A stretch of DNA of 37,988 nucleotides from Oscillospiraceae bacterium. Its GTDB lineage: Bacteria > Bacillota > Clostridia > Oscillospirales > Ruminococcaceae. Location of the stretch: contig JAFLUH010000012.1 of NCBI GenBank assembly GCA_022508895.1, forward strand, positions 1 to 37,988. The letters are read 5' to 3'. This document shows, piece by piece, positions 16,074 to 24,649 of the stretch. The notes below the pieces were generated by a model, which saw nothing but the letters and a program-made list of their open reading frames with translations, ran no database searches and had not been told where the DNA came from. Numbering within the stretch: the stretch's first letter is position 1; each line of letters begins with the position of its first letter. The position numbers and the translations under genes are program-made.

Positions 16074-18760
16074 TCCCCGAATACGGTATAGGTGAGCTGC
16101 GGCCGTTCCGCACCTATGTTGCGCTCTGCAAGATACATATAATTGCGGGATACTCCGTCGTCCGGCGCATACTTTACTATATCCATGAACCGACTGCGGG
16201 CGGCGGCAAAATCCCCGTCCTCAAAAAGTCCCACCGCCGCTTCAAACTGCGCTTTGAACTGTTCCTTCAGTTTAATGAGAAAATACGGATCGCCGTCAAA
16301 CATATCGTACAGCTTTACCGTGCTGGAATCCGACGCGGTGTAGCGCCCTATATACCGTCCTCTGTACCTGCCCTGCGGCAGATGGATATATGTGCTTTCG
16401 GTGCAGATTATGTAAAGTCCGCTGCTCCTGCACAGCTTTTCGATCTCCTCCGCCATGTTGATGGCGTTTGACACCGCTGTAGGCTGCATACGCATCTCAT
16501 CGCCCACAAACCCCAGCAGCACGCTGTCCTCGCTTATAACGATGCGCACGTCCGCAGTACAGGCTCCGCTCTCGCTGCGCTGCTTGTTGTAGGTCTGGGC
16601 GGTTTCCCGTATCCTAATCGCCGTCTGAAGGATATTTTCCGAGGAGTCGGGGAAAATGGCGTTGAAGCCGTTGTAAAGAAAGTTATATGCAGTCCCGTTA
16701 TTCCGGCTTATGATGGGGACGATCTGTTCAAATACCGAGTTTATGCTCTCGAAAAGCTCATCGGTGTCCATTCCCGTCAGGTTGCGGGACAGATCGAACC
16801 TGAGAAACATTATCGTCATTCTGCGCTTTGCGTGAAGCGCCTTCCCCACACGCTCTATCTGCGTCTCGCCAAGCGTGCTGAGAAAGCTGAGGGGAACAAA
16901 GCGGTAATAGTGACGGTTGAGCTTTTCAAGGCTGGCGGTCTTTTCAATGATATGCGAGGAAAGCTCCTTTACGGATTTTGACAGCTCCTCTATCTCGTCG
17001 CCTGTGTTCACACTGACGGGAAAGGCGTATTCGCCCGCCGCAATATGGTCCACGGACCTTCTGAGCCTTCTCACTGCGCCTGCCGTAATATTTTCGATTA
17101 TCATAAAAATCAGTACAAGAACGAAGCCCCCGACGATAAGAAAGAGGTTTATTTTCTGACTGATATTGCCTATTGCGTCCGAAATACCGTCCAGTCTCAC
17201 TCCCACAGCAATGTACATACCGTCTGAAAGACTTCTGATAAGATACAGCTTTTCCCCCTCCGTGCCGCGGTCGTACACCTGCACCTCACGCTCATTGCCG
17301 CCGCTTACGGTCTGTGTGAAGCTGTCGGTATGAAACAGCCTGTCAGCAGGGTATCCCTTGGGATAAAGCGCGCTGGAGGCTGTGATCTGCATTTTGCCGT
17401 TTGTGTTTTTCACGATGTGGATATCCGGCGTCTCGCTGCTGTCGGCTGCAGCCGCTATGCCGTATTCCCGTATAAATTCCTCATATTTATCTGCCGCAGT
17501 GACTGCGAGAATGTCCTCAAAGCTGTTGGCGATAAGCTGCGCCTCCCGTACATAGTCCGAGTAAACGATGCTTTCCACCTGAGGGATCATGATGAAATAC
17601 GACAGGAAAAACAGCATTACGAAAATGAGCATTATGATAAGCAGCGACTGACGCAGCAGTATCGAAACGTGCATTTTGAGTATGCCGCAGTAAAAATCCC
17701 ATGTGAGCACCGAAAGGACTATCACCGCAGCGGCCGTTCCCGCAAGCACCAGTATTCCGTTTATAACGTCGTTTTTATCGGTCGCCTCCGTGTTTATCCC
17801 CGACATGACCGAAAAGCTCCCCGAATATATCCTGTCGCTTTGTCCCCGTATCCTTCCCACAACGTTGCCCGTGATGCCTACGGATATATCGGTCATGTCC
17901 GCTATCGTCAGGTTTTCCTCGGTGTTGACCGTTATTTCACCGCTTACTATGTCTGACACCGAATATATGCCCGATGATTCCGACGATACCGAATATACAT
18001 TGCCGGTGGCGCTGTCCATTGCATAAATCCGGTCTATGCCGTTCCACAGGCAGTCGAATACGGCTCCCTCGTCGGCTTTCAAAAAGCGCTCTCCGGTCTC
18101 GGAGCAGACGGTCAATCCTCCCGGAACACCCAGCACCAGCTCTCCCGCCGAAGATGTATATGCGCCGTATATATCGGCGTCGGGAATTGCGTATTCACAT
18201 AGCTCCGACGCTGCTGCCGAGTGGTTTTTCGGCGCAGTAAGCACCTGCGCCCTGCCGTTTGTCAGCAGAGAAAAATAAATATTGTCGTCATCTTCGCTGA
18301 AGGAGGAAATGATATTCGTCTGACCGTTCAGGCGCTGAGAAACGTTTGCCGAAAACACCGTGTCCGCATAGCTTCCGTCCTCGTTGAAGGCATATACCGC
18401 CGCCTTTTCAATAAGAAGCGCTCTCCCGTCATACTCATACACGGTAAGGTAGATACCGTTGTCGTGCTCCACATAAATACCGCCCGCCAGAAAGCTTCCG
18501 CCGAATATCCTGCTGTCCAGCGCTTTTTCAAACAGCATTTCTCCCGAGGAGGCAACACAGACAAGCGCCTTTTCTCCGCTTCTGTCTCTTATGTAATATA
18601 TATTTCCCGCACGGTTTACGGCAAAAGCGCTCCGTACTGCGCCGTCCTCCGACGTCCCGCCGAATAATGCGCCGAAACCGAATATCCCGATAAGCAGCGC
18701 CGCTCCGATAACACAGTATGCGATAAAAATGACCATAAAGCTAATTATCTTTTTTGCCAT
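16070..18760 (-). CDS. Membrane receptor with beta-propeller, Cache-like and HAMP domains and a degenerate class III cyclase domain
   Basis: The start MAKKIISF is chosen for AAAGGAG five bases upstream. Order of parts (approximate residues): membrane segment 4-28, extracytoplasmic propeller-like region 44-320, membrane segments 334-354 and 372-394, Cache-like region 395-525, membrane segment 538-558, HAMP 560-612, cyclase homology domain 645-800, helical-repeat tail to 896. The domain entry RFVPLSFLSTLGETQIERVG, then MTIMF, is classic for adenylate cyclases. However, the first metal Asp (F-x-D) is Arg654 in FLRFD and the second (GD) is Asn697 in YNGF. It is therefore probably a non-catalytic signalling module. 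It overlaps the pseudokinase-like gene by 20 bases. Confidence 0.8.
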   Translation of the reverse strand: MAKKIISFMVIFIAYCVIGAALLIGIFGFGALFGGTSEDGAVRSAFAVNRAGNIYYIRDRSGEKALVCVASSGEMLFEKALDSRIFGGSFLAGGIYVEHDNGIYLTVYEYDGRALLIEKAAVYAFNEDGSYADTVFSANVSQRLNGQTNIISSFSEDDDNIYFSLLTNGRAQVLTAPKNHSAAASELCEYAIPDADIYGAYTSSAGELVLGVPGGLTVCSETGERFLKADEGAVFDCLWNGIDRIYAMDSATGNVYSVSSESSGIYSVSDIVSGEITVNTEENLTIADMTDISVGITGNVVGRIRGQSDRIYSGSFSVMSGINTEATDKNDVINGILVLAGTAAAVIVLSVLTWDFYCGILKMHVSILLRQSLLIIMLIFVMLFFLSYFIMIPQVESIVYSDYVREAQLIANSFEDILAVTAADKYEEFIREYGIAAAADSSETPDIHIVKNTNGKMQITASSALYPKGYPADRLFHTDSFTQTVSGGNEREVQVYDRGTEGEKLYLIRSLSDGMYIAVGVRLDGISDAIGNISQKINLFLIVGGFVLVLIFMIIENITAGAVRRLRRSVDHIAAGEYAFPVSVNTGDEIEELSKSVKELSSHIIEKTASLEKLNRHYYRFVPLSFLSTLGETQIERVGKALHAKRRMTIMFLRFDLSRNLTGMDTDELFESINSVFEQIVPIISRNNGTAYNFLYNGFNAIFPDSSENILQTAIRIRETAQTYNKQRSESGACTADVRIVISEDSVLLGFVGDEMRMQPTAVSNAINMAEEIEKLCRSSGLYIICTESTYIHLPQGRYRGRYIGRYTASDSSTVKLYDMFDGDPYFLIKLKEQFKAQFEAAVGLFEDGDFAAARSRFMDIVKYAPDDGVSRNYMYLAERNIGAERPQLTYTVFGE

Positions 18761-19490
18761 CATATCTCCTTTTTCTGAGCGGCTTCTCTTTTGCGCAGCG
18801 CAGCAGATACTGAAACACCGTTTCATTCCTGTTTTTTTCAAAGGCAGTCAGCGCAGCCTGCCGTATCTGCCGCCAAGCCGAATATGCTGCGGCAAGGCTT
18901 TCGTATCCTCCACCGAGAAGCTTTGAAATATATACGTCTATCTCTATGGGAAGCAAGCGGTTCTGCGGGAAAACGAGCCTCAGCATTTCACCCAGCCTGA
19001 ACGGGAGAAAATTATCTGGGGCCTGCACCTCGGGATCGATCAGAAAGTTCAGGCTTATACTTTTTGACGCTCTTTCCAGCACCGTATTATACGGCAGAAG
19101 GACACGTCCTGCGATACGGCTGTCAAGCAGGTCAAGCTCCAGCGCAGCGGAAAGCAGGCTTTCCGTGATGTCCGTCCTGTCGGAGAAATCGGCTTCGGGA
19201 CCTTGTCGGAGAAAATGCTCAAGGCTCTCTCCGTCCTTATACTCAAATATCGCCGATATGCTGCCGTCGGCGGTGGTCAGGCCCCGAAAGCCGCATAAGC
19301 CGTTCATTGGCTCGGAATAAAATATCGGCAGAAGCTCTCTTATCGTATCAGCGTTTGTGTATGTGTTGATGAGCAGCGTCCTGTTTCCTGCCTCTGAAGC
19401 AGCGTCGGCACACAAAGACGCCTCGTAGCCGTCCTTTGAGCAAAGCACCTCTATGACCCTGTATCTGCCATTGTCTATCCGTCTCAGCAT
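18741..19490 (-). CDS. Degenerate protein kinase-like (pseudokinase) protein, 249 aa
   Basis: The N-terminal 95 residues resemble a kinase N-lobe: RYRVIEVLCSKDGYEASLCAD, TLLINTY and SAIFEYKDGESLEHFLRQG (hinge). The catalytic HRD motif is not found, and the position where DFG would stand reads like NFLID, so phosphotransfer is unlikely. The C-lobe is short, with LRLVFP and IDVYISKLLGGGYESLAAAYSAWRQIRQA as helices. Similarity is by pattern only, so it may be another fold. The gene sits nine bases behind the 607-aa baseplate-type gene and overlaps the receptor gene by 20 bases, which places it between the particle and the membrane sensor as a possible adaptor. Confidence 0.45.
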   Translation of the reverse strand: MLRRIDNGRYRVIEVLCSKDGYEASLCADAASEAGNRTLLINTYTNADTIRELLPIFYSEPMNGLCGFRGLTTADGSISAIFEYKDGESLEHFLRQGPEADFSDRTDITESLLSAALELDLLDSRIAGRVLLPYNTVLERASKSISLNFLIDPEVQAPDNFLPFRLGEMLRLVFPQNRLLPIEIDVYISKLLGGGYESLAAAYSAWRQIRQAALTAFEKNRNETVFQYLLRCAKEKPLRKRRYDGKKDN

Positions 19491-19499
19491 ATCAATACC

Positions 19500-21323
19500 T
19501 TATGCATCTTCCCCGACGACCACAAATGCCGATACACGGCTTGCGGGATCGGCATTGCTGCAGGCGGATATCTCATACGTTCCCGCAGCGGAGGGCGCCT
19601 GATACAGACCGTTATCGTCGATACTGCCGCCGTCGGCGTCAACTACCGACCAGCTGACGGTCTTGTCCTCCGTTCCCTCTACGACCGCCGTGAACCTTAC
19701 TCTTTCCAGCGGCTTCATCTTGTGTATGAGAGGGGCTATCTGTACCGCAATATCCTCTTCGGCGCTCCCGCAGGAGTTATCGCCCACCGGCTTGAAGGCA
19801 AACCAGCGGACACGCACCGTATGACCCTCCACATAATCGGTAAGCCTGAGTCCTACCCTGAACGTGCCTTTATCGGGGTCAAGCAATGCAGCGGATTCTA
19901 TGCGGGGGACAAGCTTGGTCTCGTTCTTTGGGGAAAATACCTCACCGCTGCCGAAAAGCAGCCTGCGGGCGCCGTCCTCGGAATACTCCACCGATAAGGT
20001 CAGGCTCACTTCTCCGGGTCCCAGCCCGTGGGGTATGTCCTGTGAAAGAAATCGGGCGTTTACCCTTATCGCTCCCGATATGGGGATATCCACCGTGCCG
20101 GACGACGCGGCGTAGTCGTACTTCTCACCGGACGGTATGCCGAAACGGAAATCCAGCTTGCCGCTTTTCGGGTCATAATGCGTGTTCACACGGGGCTGCT
20201 GCCAATGCTCCAGCGTTTCGATACCTGCGGAAACGCCTCCCCTGAGAAAATTTCCGGACAGGCTGCCGCTTTGAGCAGCGGGAGCGTTCCCTGTACACAG
20301 ACTGCCGCTGCCGCCCGTATGTATCCTCTGTCCGAAGGGCAGGGGCGTGATGTGCCTTATGATATATCCCGTGCCTATTTTCAGACAGTCTACCTTCGCC
20401 AGATACAAGGGAGTGTTTTCCCCGTCGATATGATTTACGAGAGTGCTTATGCGGGTATCCCTCATCTCATTCAGGCTGTCCCTGTCGGCGCATATATATA
20501 CGTCCGGTATATCTACGGAGGTCTTGTCCGTGTAGTCCCCTATGCAGACCGAAAGCTCGCCTCTGCCGCTGCAAAGCGGAACGGATACCTCGGAGACCAG
20601 CGCAGCCCGCAGCGTAAAATCCACCGTGAATACGTCCTTCTCTGTCTTGCTTTCCTCTGCAAAGGATAATTCCGTGCTACCGCCGGAGCTTCGGAAATAG
20701 TCGGAGTCAAAGCGGTATGTAAAGGAAACGGGCTGACTGTCTATGCCCTTTATGACGATAAACCGCAGCGTCATCTCCTCACCCGCCGCCGCTGTCAGAG
20801 GTACTATCCTGACTATGCGCACTCCGTGAGAGTTGTATACCGACGTCACGGAGTTCGTTCCTCCGCAGCCGTAGATATCCGACAGCAAAGGCTCCTCGGC
20901 GCTCAGGTACAGCCTGTAGCCCTCCCCTATCTTGTTGAATTGCTCGCTGTCGTGGTCTGAGGCTCCTATATTGTTGACAGGCTCGCGGTCGGTTTGCAGG
21001 TATTGCAGGCACAGGTACCCCTGACCGCTTTTTTCAAGGCTTTCATATCCCTCCACCATGTTCAGCTTTCTTATGACAGGCTCGGATACCACTATCTCTC
21101 TGCCGGAATAATCCAGCGCCATTCCTGTCTCAACGGAAAAAGAGGCGTCGTCATTCTGATACACGCCGAGACCGCAGACCACTCCCGCACCGAACAGCGT
21201 GCGGTTGATCAGGCGGCGCTTGTTGTTGAAATAGCGCTGCTCCGTCTCGAAATCCCTTGCGGTGAGCATTTTCCCGTAAAAATATCTGTTTCGTTCGATA
21301 GGGAAAAAATTGTTATTGTTCAT
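19500..21323 (-). CDS. eCIS baseplate-associated protein with C-terminal bacterial Ig-like domain
   Basis: The N-terminus (ERNRYFYGKMLTARDFETEQRYFNNKRRLINRTLFGAGVVCGLGV) is a conserved signature seen in eCIS clusters next to the gpI-like gene. Its exact structural role is not settled. The middle 400 residues are strand-rich. The C-terminal 75 residues form a Big_2-like domain (VSWSVVDADGGSIDDNGLYQAPSAAGTYEI), a fold often used for contact with surfaces. Because no tail-fibre gene is present, this protein is a candidate surface-contact part. GGGAGAG lies six bases before the ATG, and the gene overlaps the previous one by 11 bases. Confidence 0.7.
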   Translation of the reverse strand: MNNNNFFPIERNRYFYGKMLTARDFETEQRYFNNKRRLINRTLFGAGVVCGLGVYQNDDASFSVETGMALDYSGREIVVSEPVIRKLNMVEGYESLEKSGQGYLCLQYLQTDREPVNNIGASDHDSEQFNKIGEGYRLYLSAEEPLLSDIYGCGGTNSVTSVYNSHGVRIVRIVPLTAAAGEEMTLRFIVIKGIDSQPVSFTYRFDSDYFRSSGGSTELSFAEESKTEKDVFTVDFTLRAALVSEVSVPLCSGRGELSVCIGDYTDKTSVDIPDVYICADRDSLNEMRDTRISTLVNHIDGENTPLYLAKVDCLKIGTGYIIRHITPLPFGQRIHTGGSGSLCTGNAPAAQSGSLSGNFLRGGVSAGIETLEHWQQPRVNTHYDPKSGKLDFRFGIPSGEKYDYAASSGTVDIPISGAIRVNARFLSQDIPHGLGPGEVSLTLSVEYSEDGARRLLFGSGEVFSPKNETKLVPRIESAALLDPDKGTFRVGLRLTDYVEGHTVRVRWFAFKPVGDNSCGSAEEDIAVQIAPLIHKMKPLERVRFTAVVEGTEDKTVSWSVVDADGGSIDDNGLYQAPSAAGTYEISACSNADPASRVSAFVVVGEDA

Positions 21324-22458
21324 CTGCGGCTCTCCCTAAAAAATTATCGTTGAAAATGCGCATTTTCTCGTCCGCCGACGCAGGAGAATATTCCCGCAAA
21401 ACCGAATTCACGCCGAGATAAGTGTGCTTTCCCAGTATGCAGCCCATGCGGGTGACGACCACCTCAGCCTCGGTATAAGCGGGTATCCTGCTTTTCAGCC
21501 TGCGCATGAAGGTCGCTGCCTCACGGGTATTCGCAAAGGTTTTTTCGGGCAGCAGTACGAAAAATCTGTACGGGTCCTCGCCGAACAGCCTGCGGTAGAC
21601 CTCCCTGTCACCGCCCTCGTGAACCAGCTTGTCCACGCTGTAATACTCTATGATATTCGGCGTAACGCCGTACTCTCTTTCTATCCAGCTTATAAGATTC
21701 CTTTTGACGCCTAAGCCCGAATTGTCCTCGGCGGCGACCCCGATCCTTTCCCTCAGCCGCTCCTCGGAAAGATACGCCGTGTCCTCTATGCAGAGCCACT
21801 GCGCCAGATACCTCAGCATTCCGCCCTTTGCCGAACGGTAGTCAAGCTGGTCGGCCATTGCCTCTATCCTGCTGTCCATTTCAAAGAAAATGCTGTCAAA
21901 TATGGAGAGATAGCGTGACAGAAAGCCGTTTTCCCCGTCCTCCGCACGGTATGCCTCGGGAAGATAATCCATCATTCTCTCACTGTGAAGAAGCAGCTTT
22001 ATCTTATTCACCCTGAGTTCTCTTTTGTCAAGCATAAAAAATTCCAGCTTTATCCAGATGTATCTTCCGCAAAGATCTACGGGACCGTCAAGGCAGCCTC
22101 TGAATATCGGCTTGAACAGCTGCCCGGCGGCGGCAAGCCTTTCTTCGCAGCTTACCGTGTCGTCGGTCAGAAAGCCGTCAAGCTCCAAAGAGCTGCCGTC
22201 CAATGAGACCGCTGCGGAGTTCGCCGCATACGCGCTGACCTTGATTATCGCATTATCGCACATTTCGGCGTCCACCGTCAGCTCTTCCCAGCGGAAATCG
22301 TGCTCCGTGGAGTCAATGGAGCCTGTTATCATGGTGCAGACGCCGCTTGCTTCGGAGGGAACTATGCTGTTCCCGCTTATCTCAAGCCCGTGCAAAAGGC
22401 ACCGCCGCCACTGCGACGGGCGATTCAGCGTGATGTATATTCTGTTGCCGCTGTACAT
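21313..22458 (-). CDS. Baseplate protein, phage tail protein I (gpI)-like
   Basis: The central part reads like the gpI family: MDYLPEAYRAEDGENGFLSRYLSIFDSIFFEMDSRIEAM (residues about 170-210), LRYLAQWLCIEDTAYLSEERLRERI, then GVKRNLISWIEREYGVTPNIIEYY. In P2-type tails gpI joins the gpJ wedge. The N-terminal 165 residues are strand-rich and add a domain absent from short phage gpI. The C-terminus (FMRRLKSRIPAYTEAEVVV, LGKHTYLGVNS) is well kept. AAGG lies about nine bases upstream of the ATG. The position directly after the second gpJ gene is the usual one in eCIS clusters. Confidence 0.85.
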   Translation of the reverse strand: MYSGNRIYITLNRPSQWRRCLLHGLEISGNSIVPSEASGVCTMITGSIDSTEHDFRWEELTVDAEMCDNAIIKVSAYAANSAAVSLDGSSLELDGFLTDDTVSCEERLAAAGQLFKPIFRGCLDGPVDLCGRYIWIKLEFFMLDKRELRVNKIKLLLHSERMMDYLPEAYRAEDGENGFLSRYLSIFDSIFFEMDSRIEAMADQLDYRSAKGGMLRYLAQWLCIEDTAYLSEERLRERIGVAAEDNSGLGVKRNLISWIEREYGVTPNIIEYYSVDKLVHEGGDREVYRRLFGEDPYRFFVLLPEKTFANTREAATFMRRLKSRIPAYTEAEVVVTRMGCILGKHTYLGVNSVLREYSPASADEKMRIFNDNFLGRAADEQ

Positions 22459-22479
22459 AGCATCAACCTTTCGGTGTTT

Positions 22480-24615
22480 TTATTTGGTCGTTTCAATGCT
22501 TACCGAACCGCAGTATGCAATGGCATGGAGCGGGATAGCTATCCTCCCGTATCCGTCACGGCGACAGCCGTTGTCGGGTGAGGACAGCCTGACCTGCCTG
22601 ACGGACAAAATGCCCTCCACGGAACACATACACGCCGTTATCTCCGATTCGATGACAGGTCCCCCGAATTTTGTCCTGCCGTCCTTGCCGTAGACGGACA
22701 GCATACTGCGCAGCGCTTCTTCACAGCGCTGCTTTGCCTGCCTTACCTCGTCGGTGCCGCAGACGACCTCTGCAAAAATATCTATCTTTACATATACGGG
22801 CGCCGATACCTTTACACGGGTAGTGACAAGACGGTAGTTTTCGATATGCTCCCTTACGGCTGCAAGAAAGCGCTTGTCAGGTACGGGAAAGCTGCTGTCG
22901 CTGTAGGGCAGCACGATTATGGAAACCGTATTGGACAGCTTTTCCTTCGGTATCTCTGGCGCTTCGGGATCGAAAAACGGTATCGCAGCGGCGTCCGCTA
23001 TCCTGATGCCAGGCGTCTGCATCACAAGAGTGCGGTAATCCTCGGCAGTAACGGCTCTTGTGCATTCCTGAAGCATATTTCTCATTCTCTGCACTGCATG
23101 ACGGAGAGTTTCCCAATCGCTGCCTCCGCTGCAATCCTCCGAATGTACCACGGGATAGCTGTGCCGTGTATCCGATACCTCGCCGATATTGCCCTTGGGC
23201 AGGTTTCCGCCTGCACCCATAGTGGTTGAGCATGAAAAGATCATTATGTTGTTGTTTCCTTTGGGAGGGACCTCTCCGTGCTCGTTATCGCCGAAAACGA
23301 TCCTGCGTCTTGATATGTCATACGAAAAGCAGCGATCATAGGGACCCGCAAGCGCCAGAGAACGGACATAATCATACTCCCTCCAGCAGGAGCACTCCGT
23401 CTCTGCGCCGTCAAGAACCATTATTCTCAGCTCTTCCGCAAGCACATAGCTGACCGGGTCAAAGGGAAAGCTCTGGCATGGCAGTCCGTTTGACGACAGG
23501 AACATTCTGTGCTCTCTGAAATAATCGCTGCAGTATATCACCCTGACATTAGACGCCCCGTCCTTTGCAGCAAGCCTGCCGTATTCGGACAGCTCCACCT
23601 CAGCCGTATCTTCCGTTTTTTTAATAACGGCTCGGTCGGCATATATCCAGCCGTCCTCGTTCCTTACAAAAGCAAGGCAAGTGCCCTGAAATGCAAGACG
23701 ATGGCTGACGGTAACGCTTGCCCCTGTCAGGACAAAGTCCTCAAAATCGGCATATATCTTTTTCTGCACCAATGGCAGTGTGTCCGTGCATATCATTCTG
23801 ACAAGCGGCATATCCTCACAGCCGCAGTATGTAAGCTTCCCTCTGATCCATTTCCCCTCGGGAAGCCCATTCATCTTCACGCTGCCGAAATCTCTGCCCG
23901 TTTTCAGAGTCAGCGTTCCTGAAAGGGATAAGGAACGGGTCTCGTCGGCGATCACCTCGCACTCCTTAAAGCCGCCGTATGACGAATATTCCCACCTGAT
24001 GTCCCTTGGGGAATATCCGCTTGTGCCAAAAGGATTTCTTTTCACCGGACAGTTGTCGGCTATGTAAAAGGTAAGTCCGAAGCCCTCGAAAAAGCTGTCG
24101 GAGCTTATTTTGTCTATTTTTATGTAAAGGCTTATCCCGCTGCCGTCCGGCCTGCTGCCGAAGGGGGAGAATACCGTGTGATTTTCAAAAGCAATGTCGG
24201 TTATGTCCATAAAGCCGTCATCGTTGGAAACATATACGCCGCCTATTTTGAACGGCGCACGGACAAATTCCCGAGGAGACGTGAACACCGTTCCGTCGTA
24301 CATTATCGCCGTGCTGCCCCTGACAAGCCTGTCTGGTGCTTCGCCGTCCTCAAAGAAAACCACGGTTTGCGCCGGCACAGGCTCCCGTACCTTTATTCCA
24401 AGCAAAGCCAGCATATTTTCACGGCCTCTGTCGGTGATGCGGTTGAGATAATACTGCTGCATTTCTTTCAGCCATGCGAACAGCTCTATCATCGTAATAC
24501 CGGGGTCGTGCTCGTTAAAATCCGTCCATTCGGGATATATGACAGGGATACGGCGCTTTGCCGCTTCAACTATATCCGTGTACTGCTGGTCGTCAAGCTC
24601 GGGCAGCTTTATCAT
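22480..24615 (-). CDS. Baseplate J-like protein 2 (Afp12-type)
   Basis: The start MIKLPELDDQQYTDIVEAAKRRIPVIYPEWTDFNEHDPGITMIELFAWLKEMQQYYLNRI is the standard opening of eCIS gpJ-like wedge proteins. The C-terminal third has TRAVTAEDYRTLVMQTPGIRIADAAAI, the gpJ-like core, then VREHIENYRLVTTRVKVSAPVYVKIDIFAEVV. Wedge proteins form the ring around the hub and change shape to trigger sheath contraction. At 711 aa it is of usual size. GGAAGG precedes the ATG by seven bases, and the gap to the previous gene is 34 bases. Confidence 0.9.
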   Translation of the reverse strand: MIKLPELDDQQYTDIVEAAKRRIPVIYPEWTDFNEHDPGITMIELFAWLKEMQQYYLNRITDRGRENMLALLGIKVREPVPAQTVVFFEDGEAPDRLVRGSTAIMYDGTVFTSPREFVRAPFKIGGVYVSNDDGFMDITDIAFENHTVFSPFGSRPDGSGISLYIKIDKISSDSFFEGFGLTFYIADNCPVKRNPFGTSGYSPRDIRWEYSSYGGFKECEVIADETRSLSLSGTLTLKTGRDFGSVKMNGLPEGKWIRGKLTYCGCEDMPLVRMICTDTLPLVQKKIYADFEDFVLTGASVTVSHRLAFQGTCLAFVRNEDGWIYADRAVIKKTEDTAEVELSEYGRLAAKDGASNVRVIYCSDYFREHRMFLSSNGLPCQSFPFDPVSYVLAEELRIMVLDGAETECSCWREYDYVRSLALAGPYDRCFSYDISRRRIVFGDNEHGEVPPKGNNNIMIFSCSTTMGAGGNLPKGNIGEVSDTRHSYPVVHSEDCSGGSDWETLRHAVQRMRNMLQECTRAVTAEDYRTLVMQTPGIRIADAAAIPFFDPEAPEIPKEKLSNTVSIIVLPYSDSSFPVPDKRFLAAVREHIENYRLVTTRVKVSAPVYVKIDIFAEVVCGTDEVRQAKQRCEEALRSMLSVYGKDGRTKFGGPVIESEITACMCSVEGILSVRQVRLSSPDNGCRRDGYGRIAIPLHAIAYCGSVSIETTK

Positions 24616-24649
24616 CTTCTCACCTTCCTTCGATTTTGGGTATTACGGG

